64,000 nucleotides of DNA from Piscicola geometra (taxonomy: Eukaryota; Annelida; Clitellata; Hirudinida; Piscicolidae). This document shows, piece by piece, positions 1 through 21,600 of this stretch; within the stretch, counting starts at the first letter, position 1, and the number at the start of each line of letters is the position of its first letter. Under the pieces are notes generated by a model that saw only the letters and a list, made by a program, of their open reading frames with translations, did no database searches and was not told the origin of the DNA. Where the stretch lies: the NCBI GenBank assembly GCA_943735955.1, contig OX030956.1:10981444-11045443 (forward strand), read 5' to 3'. The position numbers were made by a program, and so were the translations under genes.

Positions 1-437
1 TGGTTGTGTGGTAGTGTGGTTGTGTGTGGTGTGGTTGTGTGTGGTGTGGTAGTGTGTGGTAGTGTGGTTGTGTGTGGTGTGGTTGTGTGTAGTGTGGTAA
101 TGTGTGGTGTGGTTGTGTGTGGTGTGGTAATGTGTGGTGTGGTAGTGTGTGGTGTGGTTGTGTGTGGTTTTGGTTGTGTGTGGTAGTGTGTGGTGTGGTT
201 GTGTGGAGTGTGGTTGTGTGGTAGTGTGGTTGTGGTTATGTGTGGTGTGGTTATGTGGAGTGTGGTTGTGTGTGGTGTGGTTATGTGGTAGTGTGGTTGT
301 GGGTTCATTGTGTAGTGTGTGGTTGTGTGTGGTGTGGTTATGTATGGTGTGGTTGTGTGTGGTATTGTGGTGGTATTGAAATTTGGCGTGTAATGAACCA
401 TACGGTATGGTGTAGTATGGTGAAGAGTGTGGCGTAA
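1..437. repeat. Degenerate GT-rich tandem repeat (TGTGGTGTGGT-like)
   Basis: The tract is almost only G and T, built from short variants of tgtgtggtgtggt and tgtgtggtag. It lies in the TOR intron downstream of the 578-638 exon and gives spurious Val/Cys/Trp open frames. Bases 438-577 are plain AT-rich intron with attaatca-type runs. Confidence 0.9.
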
Positions 438-577
438 AGTGCATTTTGTGATGATTTTATCTAAATAAAAAGTGTAAAATATTAAATATAGTCAATCAAT
501 TAATCCATTAATCAATCAAGTAATTAATTTATTAATCCATTTATCGACCCATTAATTATATAATCAATAAATCACAC

Positions 578-12819
<12,242 letters not shown>

Positions 12820-13121
12820 TACTTTGGATTCATAAAAATGCAATTTTTATGTAATTATGCTGTTTGATTATTGAATAAAAGTGAAATAACTGGTAGACTT
12901 TATACTTAAATTGCACATAGGCTAAATGTGGAATGAAGTTTCAACGTTTTTGAAAACAAAATGTTTAATGTATTAGTGAAATATTACATTATATTATATG
13001 AATATAAATTTATTTAATTAAATGATATAGTTTTAAAACGCAATTAAATAACCTATCATTTCAATTACTTTTAAATAGCTACTTTTAGTTATTCTCAACC
13101 TTGCACAAAAATCCTTTCAAA
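12820..13121. promoter_or_regulatory. 302-bp gap between divergent start codons of TOR and CDK5RAP1
   Basis: TOR begins at 12819 on the minus strand and CDK5RAP1 at 13122 on the plus strand, so both 5'UTRs and core promoters must fit in or overlap this AT-rich gap unless upstream non-coding exons exist. I see no convincing TATA box or other named element. A bidirectional promoter is inferred from layout alone. Confidence 0.5.
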
Positions 13122-16100
13122 ATGCTCAAAAAAAGTTTTTTCAATTTCATGAAAATAGTAAACAATAAGCAATCTAGTAAATTTATGCACAAATATTTGA
13201 ACAGTAATTTTCACTCAGTATATTACAATTCCAAGTTCCCACAATTGAAATGCTTCTCAACGCTATCCAATGCTTTGCCGTTCAAGCCTGATAAGTTGCC
13301 TGCCGACGAAAATGATACATATATAAGCCCAGACGATTACCGTGTTGATGGCAAAAAAGGTTTGATTAAAAGAGAATATGTTTATTGAAGTGAACTCTAA
13401 AAATTACTCTAAAATAGTTTAGATTAAAATTTAATAATTAAATATATATTTATTTTATTATATTAGTTTTTCTCAACTTCACCAACAGTTTTCATAGAAG
13501 TTTATGGATGTCAGATGAACCATAATGATGCTGAAATTGCCAATGCAGTTCTGCTTGACTCAGGATACAAACTTGTTGAAAGTATTGTTGAGGTAGTCGC
13601 CAGAATTTTTTTTATTTACATCTCTTTTCATAGTAGATTTTAAAATATTAAAAAGGAAATTTGTAGTAACAATTAATTTTTTTATTAGAAGACTTCAACC
13701 ATGAATTCTAGGCCTGTCACTTTGAAATATCAAACATTGAATACTCAACTTTTAATTTTTATTAAAATCCCTTATTTTTCATAAACCATCCTCGCTAGTG
13801 TGACGTTGCATTGCTGATGACGTGTTCGATCCGGGAGGGGGCGGAGCAGAAGATCTGGAAACGTCTGGACTACCTTGGCGAGTTGAAGAGGGCGCGAGAG
13901 AAGAGGGGCAAGAGTGGGCTGCAGATCGGAATTCTAGGTTTGAAAATCATTTTTCTTGTCATTCATTACAGATAAATGGATTATTTAAACAAATTTTTAG
14001 TTTGAGTTCATTAAAAATCTGTAAAAAAATATTTAGGCTAGTTAGTCACACCACAATGACACAGGCTGCATGGCGGAGCGACTAAAGATGAAGATTCTGC
14101 AGACGAACAAGAATGTTGACCTCATTTGTGGACCAGATGCTTACAGGTGAGACTAACGGCAGAAATATTTATATATTTATTTTTAGTAGTATAAAAATAT
14201 ATTTAAAAATTAGGGGGTTTGATTATTTATTTATTCAAAATAAATCTGATAATTTTTACAAGATCACTGCCACGTCTGCTACATGATTCGTCTACTGGCC
14301 AAGCCGCAGGTAGTAATATTTCAATTATAACTATACTCAGTCTCTTCCTCACCATCATCATCATCATCATCACCGTTATCTCCATCATCATCATCATCTC
14401 CAATAGCGAACGTGATGCTCTCATTGGATGAGACGTATGCAGACATCCAACCAATCCGGAAAAGTCTTCATTCACCCACTGCTTACATGTGAAGATGGCC
14501 ATGATGATAATGATGATTGTGATGATGATGATGAAGATGATGATGATGATGATAATCATACATACACAAACACACACAGCTACACACACACACAAACACA
14601 AACAAACACACACAGCTCGATCATGCGTGGCTGCAACAACATGTGCACCTACTGTGTGGTGCCCTTCACCAGGGGCAGGGAGAGGAGCAGGGCTCTAGAG
14701 TCGATTGTGCAGGAGGCCCAGAGGCTGGCTGGTCAGGTGGGGTTGGTCAGGTTGGGTGGTGTGGCGGGGTTGGTCAGGTGGGGTTGGTCAGGTTGGGTGG
14801 TGTGGTGGGGTTGTTTAGGTTGGGTGGTGTGGTGGAGTGGTGGGAATTGGTCATGTGGGGTGGAGTGGTGGCTTGGTGTGGTGGGAGCTGGTCAGGTGGA
14901 GGCTGGTCATGTGGGATGGAGTGGTGGTCTGGTGGGGTTTGCTTAGGCAAATTAAACAATAATTAGTTTAAAAAAACTTCTAATTTATGAAAAATAGGGA
15001 TAATACGGGATACAAATAATAATAAAAAGTTTGTCACCAAACCACTCACTAATTTTTCTATTCTACTGCAACCAATGACAGGGCATCAAAGACATCACCT
15101 TATTGGGTCAAAACGTAAATAGTTACCATGACAACTCCGCCCCCAAGCTCTTTCATTCGCTGTCACCTACAGAGAGGGAGGGGTTTAAAACGGTCTATAA
15201 GAAAAAGTCTCACCAATCAGGTGAATCGAATCAAATGATGTAATTTTCTCAATAATATTATTAATATTCATATCATAAACCAATAATGAATTAATTGTTT
15301 TTATTATTACTATTATTATTTATTATTATTATTTGTATTTATTCTATTTCTTTATACTGAAACCATCAGGGGTGTATAAATTTGTGGATCTGATGGAGAG
15401 GGTTTCAGATGTGGATGGGGAGGTGAGGGTGAGGTTCACATCACCACACCCTAAAGACTTCCCTGATGAGGTGGTGGTGGCTGTGGTGGTTGTGGTGGTG
15501 GTGGTTTGGGTGATGGTGGGGGTGCTAATGATAATAGTTCTCGTTGGTAGTATGAGGGTAATTTAAGAAAAACATATTTGTGAATATTTATTTAGGAATA
15601 ACCTTTCTACTAGTAATCCCATACCACAGCGAACCACCACCACCACCACTCCAGCTGCTGCAGCTGATGAGGGACCGACCAAACCTCTGCAAGCACATCC
15701 ACATCCCTGCTCAGAGTGGCAGTGATGGCGTCCTTGCCAGCATGGGTAGAGGCTACAGCAGACGCTTGTATATGGAGGTTGTGGCTGTTATCAGAGACAC
15801 ATTGCCTGGTTGGTGTGGCTGTGTGGGTTGGGTGATGGTAGTTGTGGTGGTTTTGGTGGTAGCAGAAGTAGTGGTGGTGGCAGGTTTTGTTATAGTGGGT
15901 GATAGAGGTATAAGCTGCAGTGGGGTGAATGATTATTTCTTAATCGACCTTTAGAACATAATAACATCATCATCATCATCATCATCAGGAGTGTCATTGT
16001 CGAGCGACTTCATAGCAGGATTCTGTGGCGAAAGTGAAGAAGATCATCAACTGACCTTGGACCTGATGAAGGAGGTGATGATGATGGTGGTGGTAGTGGT

Positions 16101-16991
16101 GATAATGGTGATGATGATGATGGTGGTGGTGGTGATAATGGTAATGATGATGATGATGAATATATCTCCTTCCAGGTGCAGTACAACATGGCGTATTGCT
16201 TTCCGTACAGCATGAGGGAGGTTGAAGACTTCTGATGGACACATATTTAGTGCTAAAATAGCTATTTACCTATTCATTATTCATCCATATTTATGTATTC
16301 TTGTTGGCCTACTTTTCAGAAAACAAGAGCCTATCACAGACTAGAAGATGACGTTCCACGTGACGTGAAAGTGAGAAGGGCTTCGGAATTGGTCGACGTA
16401 TTCAGGTCAGGCGCTGACCGACTTAACAAGGCTCTCATTGGTTCTACTCAACTGGTCCTTGTTGAAGGGGTTTGTCGATTCGGAAATAAAAGATAAATTA
16501 TTCGAATATCTTTCGTTAAATTTATTTCATTTTAATGAATTAATTTCTCCATTATAAAAATAAAGTTGATTGATATCAATGCGACAGACTTCAAAGCGCT
16601 CAGACGACTTTGTGAGTGGAAGGACAGACGGCAATACAAAGGTCATCTTCACCAAGGTCATGCCTCGTGACCCCTGTGACCCTTCTTCATCTGGCGGAGA
16701 AGCCAAAAGGGGAGAATATGTGGCAGTGAAGGTGCGCTTGTGGCCTGGAGTGCTTTGCTTTTTCAAATATTTGTGTTTATTTGTTTAAATTCATTATTTA
16801 ATAATATTAATATATATAATAATATATTATATAGTATATATATATATATACATTATTAATTTTCAGATTGCTTACTTTTTGCACTTCCTTCTTTCCAGAT
16901 AACATCTTCCACCTCGCAAGCTCTGAAGGCAGTTCCGCTCTACAAAAGCACCTTGAAGCAATTCTATTCCAAGCCTCCATTAGTCGACTAA
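13122..16991 (+). CDS. CDK5RAP1: CDK5RAP1, mitochondrial radical-SAM tRNA methylthiotransferase (MiaB family), complete, 588 aa
   Basis: This enzyme converts i6A37 to ms2i6A37 in mitochondrial tRNAs using two [4Fe-4S] clusters and SAM. Exons: 13122-13379, 13467-13592, 13799-13937, 14065-14146, 14263-14309, 14407-14488, 14616-14736, 15082-15220, 15370-15470, 15655-15808, 15989-16074, 16176-16220, 16320-16469, 16588-16731, 16899-16991. All phases agree and the total is 1767 nt (human protein: 601 aa). The N-terminal cluster cysteines are C101 (VYGCQMN), C137 (TCSIRE) and C176 (GCMAERL). The radical-SAM CxxxCxxC is C251-C255-C258 ([11 protein letters not shown]), followed by [19 protein letters not shown]- and [13 protein letters not shown] motifs and a C-terminal TRAM region follow. 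The first about 20 residues are basic and lack acidic residues, as in a mitochondrial presequence. The gene diverges from TOR and converges on A1. Its last exon recurs at 44218-44310. Confidence 0.95.
14340..14615. repeat. (CAT)n, (GAT)n and (CA)n repeats in CDK5RAP1 introns
   Basis: catcatcat at 14353-14400 precedes the exon at 14407. A GAT run at 14500-14550 and acacac-type repeats at 14560-14615 precede the exon at 14616; its acceptor cacacag is the end of the CA repeat. Confidence 0.85.
14737..14946. repeat. ggtcaggtggggttggtcaggttgg minisatellite in a CDK5RAP1 intron
   Basis: Imperfect copies of ggtcaggttgggtggtgtggtgggg fill the 5' half of the intron. They begin exactly at the donor GTGGGG of the exon ending at 14736. 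Confidence 0.85.
16801..16850. repeat. (TA)n at the left edge of the segmental duplication
   Basis: The AT run ends at 16850. From 16851 (cattattaattttcag) the sequence is shared with 44170 onward, so the duplicated segment starts at this microsatellite, inside the last CDK5RAP1 intron. Confidence 0.8.
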
Positions 16992-17117
16992 TTTCCCATT
17001 CTCTACTTACATTTTCATTATAATTGTCCATTTTGTTTTTTATAATTTTTAAATAAAAAATCAACTAAAGCGTTAACTTCCTCGATCGTTAATCAGTTTT
17101 TTTTCTTCAAATTTAGT

Positions 17118-17314
17118 CGGGTGAACGTGTAGCTGAGTGGGTGAACGGATAGCTTATTCGGCAACGACTCTCGGCTTGGCCAATAATGAAAGGTCCTAGT
17201 TTCAAGTGCAACCAATGCCCTAGCAACCCAAAGGTGCAAATGAAAACATGCAGCCTAAGTGGCCTCGAAGCCTGTTTGGGTTATAATGCTCGTCATTATT
17301 ATTATTATTATTAG
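17118..17314 (+). mobile_element. tRNA-derived SINE with (ATT)n tail, copy 1
   Basis: The head has a Pol III A-box-like segment (tagctgagtggg) and a B-box-like segment at about 17197-17207 (best preserved as ggttcaagtgc in the 44438 copy). A tRNA-unrelated body follows, ending in tgctcgtcattattatt and an ATT tail. It lies between the convergent 3' ends of CDK5RAP1 and A1 and is carried in every duplication unit, whole in U1 and U3 and as a 3' fragment at 29411 and 56017. The SINE family name is unknown to me. Confidence 0.7.
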
Positions 17315-17528
17315 TCAACGATTTATTTGTTCCGCTCAAATTCCGATACGAATGAAACAATGTAAATACTATTGAAATGATCTTTTAAAGAGTTTAAAAT
17401 AATGACCTTCACCAAAGTTTCGCATTTAGAATTCAAGTGTCAAACAAATATTTATATGATCTTTGGGAGTAATTGCAGTGCTTCCTGGATGCGTGAAAGA
17501 CTTCAAGGATCCCACTGTCTGAGCAGTT

Positions 17529-17636
17529 TCATCTCCCCTCGCACGAAAGACAGCAACTGTTTCGAACCATGGAATGCTGGCATTCTGAAGGGCTGTTTGC
17601 GATGTACGATTGACACCAAGCACCCTTGTCTTTTCA
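17529..17636 (-). pseudogene. Dead last exon of A1 (PLAC-like cysteine module, first Cys codon now TGA)
   Basis: This 108-bp segment aligns base for base with the last exon of A2-A4 (29763-29870, 44849-44956, 56369-56476). In those copies it opens with TGC after the acceptor gtgag and reads CKDKGAWC. Here the opening codon is TGA, so the exon would stop at once. A1 cannot normally reach it in any case, because its repeat exon ends in a stop at 18661. Confidence 0.7.
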
Positions 17637-17766
17637 CTCACCTTAAATCAAGAAATTAGTTTGTCGTTTTAATATACTAAATTATTTTATTATATTCAAT
17701 TTTTATTTTTTAAAATAAGCTGGAAAATACCGATAGGTTTTTTGGTAGATTTTTTAGTTGCTTTAC

Positions 17767-18050
17767 TAGTAGGTTTTTTATTATTATTTTTTTTAGGTTT
17801 TTTAGTTTTATTGGTAATTTTTTTCAGGTTTTTAGTTTTATTGGTAATTTTTTTAGGTTTTTTAGTTTTATTGGTAATTTTTTTTTTCTGGTAGGCTTTT
17901 TATTAGTTTTGTTAGTAGGTTTTTTGGTGAACTTACTGGCTGTGATGTAAGTAGTTTTGCTGACAACTTTGTAAGTAGGTTTACTGGCAACATTGTAAGT
18001 AGTTTTGCTGGCAACATTGTAAGTAGGTCTACTGGCAACATTGTAAGTTG
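17767..18050 (-). pseudogene. Relic of the original A1 Thr/Lys-rich tail
   Basis: The minus strand reads several TYNVAS-type octamers, then SKFTKKPTNKTNKKPT-like sequence, matching the tail of A2-A4. A frame disruption ends the open stretch near 17868. The relic is cut off from the main repeat exon by the insertion at 18051-18683. A polyadenylation-type AATAAA on the minus strand lies further downstream at 17322-17327. Confidence 0.65.
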
Positions 18051-18683
18051 ATATCTTTGGTTAGCGGCTGCCATTTTCGCAGCCGCTCAAATAAATTTGT
18101 AGAATAAACGGTTTTTGGTATAATATATTAAAATTTTAGAATCTCAAGTCGAAATAAAAATTATATTTAATTAATTAGAATGTTTTTAGTGCGAATGTTG
18201 GTTGTTTTGAATCTGTCGAGAATGGCCGCAGCAGACCAAGATGGCCGCAGGGAATGAAGTGAGCTGCGACATAAAGGAGAAATCCTTCCATAGCAGCAGC
18301 AGTACCAGCGTTGGCAGGGACTTCTCCTTCACCCTCTATCGCAGCCTCGGCACCAGTGGCAAGACAGAAAATTGAGAAGAATGATGATTGTGTTTTGTTG
18401 TTTTGAGGATGATGTGGTGATGATTGTGCTGTGGTATGAGTGTTGGTATTGTAGTGATGATTGAATTTTTTTTGGGTGGTGATAGTGATTTTTTGGCGGT
18501 GATTGTCATGGTGGTGTGGGTGAGGTTGATTGTTTGTTTTTTTATATATTTGAATTTATATATATATAAATATATTGGTAGTGGTCTAAAACCCGTTTTA
18601 TTTAACAAATTTATTTGAAGAGCGCCTTTGTTCACTTAGTAAAGGGCGTTATAAAAATCATTAGTGATTGATTGATTGATTGA
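18051..18683 (+). mobile_element. Inserted retroelement fragment with (GATT)n tail inside the A1 repeat exon
   Basis: The 8-codon repeats stop at about 18050 and resume at 18684; the 630 bp between them is absent from U2-U4. Its right end, aaagggcgttataaaaatcattag followed by gattgattgattgatt, has the form of the 3' end of many invertebrate SINE/LINE elements. Near its left end is a hairpin (18063-18087) with 8-bp arms agcggctg/cagccgct. It contains a 44-codon plus-strand ORF (18241-18375) of unknown meaning. The tail supplies the stop codon that now ends A1. Confidence 0.6.
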
Positions 18684-21600
18684 TAGGTCTACTAGCAACA
18701 TTGTAAGTAGGTCTACTGGCAACATTGTAAGTAGGTCTACTAGCAACATTGTAAGTAGGTTTACTGGCAACATTGTAAGTAGGTTTACTGGCAACATTGT
18801 AATTAGGTTTACTGGCAACATTGTAATTAGGTTTACTGGCAACATTGTAAGTAGGTCTACTAGCAACATTGTAATTAGGTTTACTGGCAACATTGTAATT
18901 AGGTTTACTGGCAACATTGTAATTAGGTCTACTAGCAACATTGTAAGTAGGTCCACTGGCAACATTGTAAGTAGGTCTACTAGCAACATTGTTAGTAGGT
19001 CTACTAGCAACATTGTAATTAGGTTTACTGGCAATATTGTAAGTAGGTCTACTAGCAACATTGTAATTAGGTTTACTGGCAACATTGTAATTAGGTTTAC
19101 TGGCAACATTGTAATTAGGTCTACTAGCAACATTGTAAGTAGGTCCACTGGCAACATTGTAAGTAGGTCCACTGGCAACATTGTAAGTAGGTTTACTGGC
19201 AACATTGTAATTAGGTTTACTGGCAACATTGTAATTAGGTTTACTGGCAACATTGTAAGTAGGTTTACTGGCAACATTGTTAGTAGGTCTACTAGCAACA
19301 TTGTAAGTAGTTCTACTAGCAACATTGTAATTAGGTTTACTGGCAACATTGTAAGTAGGTTTACTGGCAACATTGTAATTAGGTTTACTGGCAACATTGT
19401 AAGTAGGTTTACTGGCAACATTGTTAGTAGGTCCACTGGCAACATTGTAAGTAGGTCTACTGGCAACAGTGTAAGTAGGTTTACTGGCAACATTGTAAGT
19501 AGGTCTACTAGCAACATTGTAATTAGGTTTACTGGCAACATTGTAAGTAGGTTTACTGGCAACATTGTAAGTAGGTCTACTAGCAACATTGTAATTAGGT
19601 TTACTGGCAACATTGTTATGAGGTCTACTGGCAACATTGTAAGTAGGTTTACTGACAACATTGTAAGTAGGTCTACTAGCAACATTGTAATTAGGTTTAC
19701 TGGCAACATTGTAAGTAGGTTTACTGGCAACATTGTAAGTAGGTCTACTGGCAACATTGTAAGTAGGTCTACTGGCAACAGTGTAAGTAGGTTTACTGGC
19801 AACATTGTAAGTAGGTCTACTAGCAACATTGTAATTAGGTTTACTGACAACATTGTAATTAGGTTTACTGGCAACATTGTAAGTAGGTCTACTGGCAACA
19901 TTGTAAGTAGGTCCACTGGCAACATTGTAATTAGGTTTACTGGCAACATTGTTAGTAGGTTTACTGGCAACATTGTAAGTAGGTTTACTGGCAACATTGT
20001 AAGTAGGTTTACTGGCAACATTGTAAGTAGGTTTACTGGCAACATTGTAAGTAGGTCTACTGGCAACATTGTAATTAGGTTTACTGGCAACATTGTAAGT
20101 AGGTTTACTGGCAACATTGTAATTAGGTTTACTGGCAACATTGTAAGTAGTTCTACTGGCAACATTGTAATTAGGTTTACTGGCAACATTGTAAGTAGGT
20201 TTACTGGCAACATTGTAAGTAGGTCCACTGGCAACATTGTGAGTAGGTCTACTGGCAACATTGTAAGTAGGTTTACTGGCAACATTGTAAGTAGGTCCAC
20301 TGGCAACATTGTAAGTAGGTTTACTGGCAGGATTTTTATTCTGCAGAGCACACTTGTTACAGCATTTCATCTTCATGTAAGCCTCTTCACATCCGTATGT
20401 GTATGCAATGCATTCAGGGATCTGTACAAAGGTTGGATACAGTTTTTAGGGGGATAAATATGGCTCAAAAGTATGAATTTTAATACTCCCAAAATTAAAA
20501 AAAATTTACTTTTAAAATTTAAACCCTCTAAATTTCACAGAAAGAACGTGAAAAATTTCGTTCGAAAGTTTAGCAAAAGTGAGTTAAGCATCTGCGGAAC
20601 TCAGTCGAAGGTTAAACCAGTTATTAGATGCTAATTGATTTTCTAAATTCACAAAAACTATTGAGTTTGTTTCCGAAAAATAACTCACATCATCTGTATA
20701 GCATCCGTTGGAGTTTTTAACACAGGTTCTGCAACAGATTTTTCTGTTGCCTTCATGACCACAAACATTTCTTTCGCACCATTCTGCTTGATCGCCATAG
20801 AGACATTCTGGAAACAAAATCAGTTGAAAAATAATATATTACTTAATAAATACATTAAAAAATTATTTTCTGTTCGCCTAATCATGTTATTCACTCGCTT
20901 CTTAATAAATCTCTAAAAAATTATCTTTTAACATATTATAAAACGTAAATTCTTCACCGGGAGTGGACACATCTTTGAAAGTCCCGCACGTTTTGCAACA
21001 GAGATCAGCAACATCATCTTTGTAACAGAGACGACTGTAGTTAGTCTTTATCAAGGAACAAGATAGTTGCGGTATGTCGTAGTTGAGGTAGGTGCTCACG
21101 TCTCCGTGTCGGCACTCTTTTGCTGATTGGTGCAAACCAATCATTTAAATAACATTTATAGAATAATAATAGTTTTAATCTCTTTTTAAAATTCTAAAAT
21201 TTTCTTATTGAATATTTGAAAAAAACTATTGATCAATTTCAACTTTTTTAAAGACTAACGCGTGAAGACGGGAGCGGCAGCGTCGGCGACACAGCGGCCA
21301 CTGATGCACCACATGCGGTCACCACAAGAAGTGCCGTCCAACAGCCTGGAGTTCTTGTACCACAAACACTTATTCGAAACTGGATCGGAACACTTCATGT
21401 TCCAGCAAAAGTCGTCTGGCAAGGCGTTTCCCTGGCGTTTTTGAGTGTTATTGCATTTCTTTGTGCATTTGGCCGAAGTTTAATAAAATTCTATAAATCT
21501 CTTGTGGAAAGGTTTTCTATTTAATATTTTAAAGGCAAACGAGAGACTTTACAATAAAATGAAAGTGGCGTCACCCCGCAGTAGACGGAGCCAGTTCCAT

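Noticed and set aside
18684..20336. CRISPR-like array
   Set aside because: Direct 24-bp repeats without spacers, in an animal genome.
18676..20457. 593-codon plus-strand open frame through the minisatellite
   Set aside because: It is a by-product of a 24-bp, stop-free repeat. The minus-strand frame is joined to a cysteine module through matching splice phases, while the plus frame has no such context.
20584..21144. Calling the cysteine modules ShK-type toxins
   Set aside because: The C-x8-CC-x2-C ending fits PLAC-like modules as well or better, and they are parts of a protease, so a toxin label is not supported.
21262..21444. Small plus-strand gene present in every unit (also 31155, 46237 and 57761)
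   Set aside because: It is the antisense of exon 12 of the metalloprotease, which encodes the ADAMTS-type cysteine-rich motif on the minus strand.
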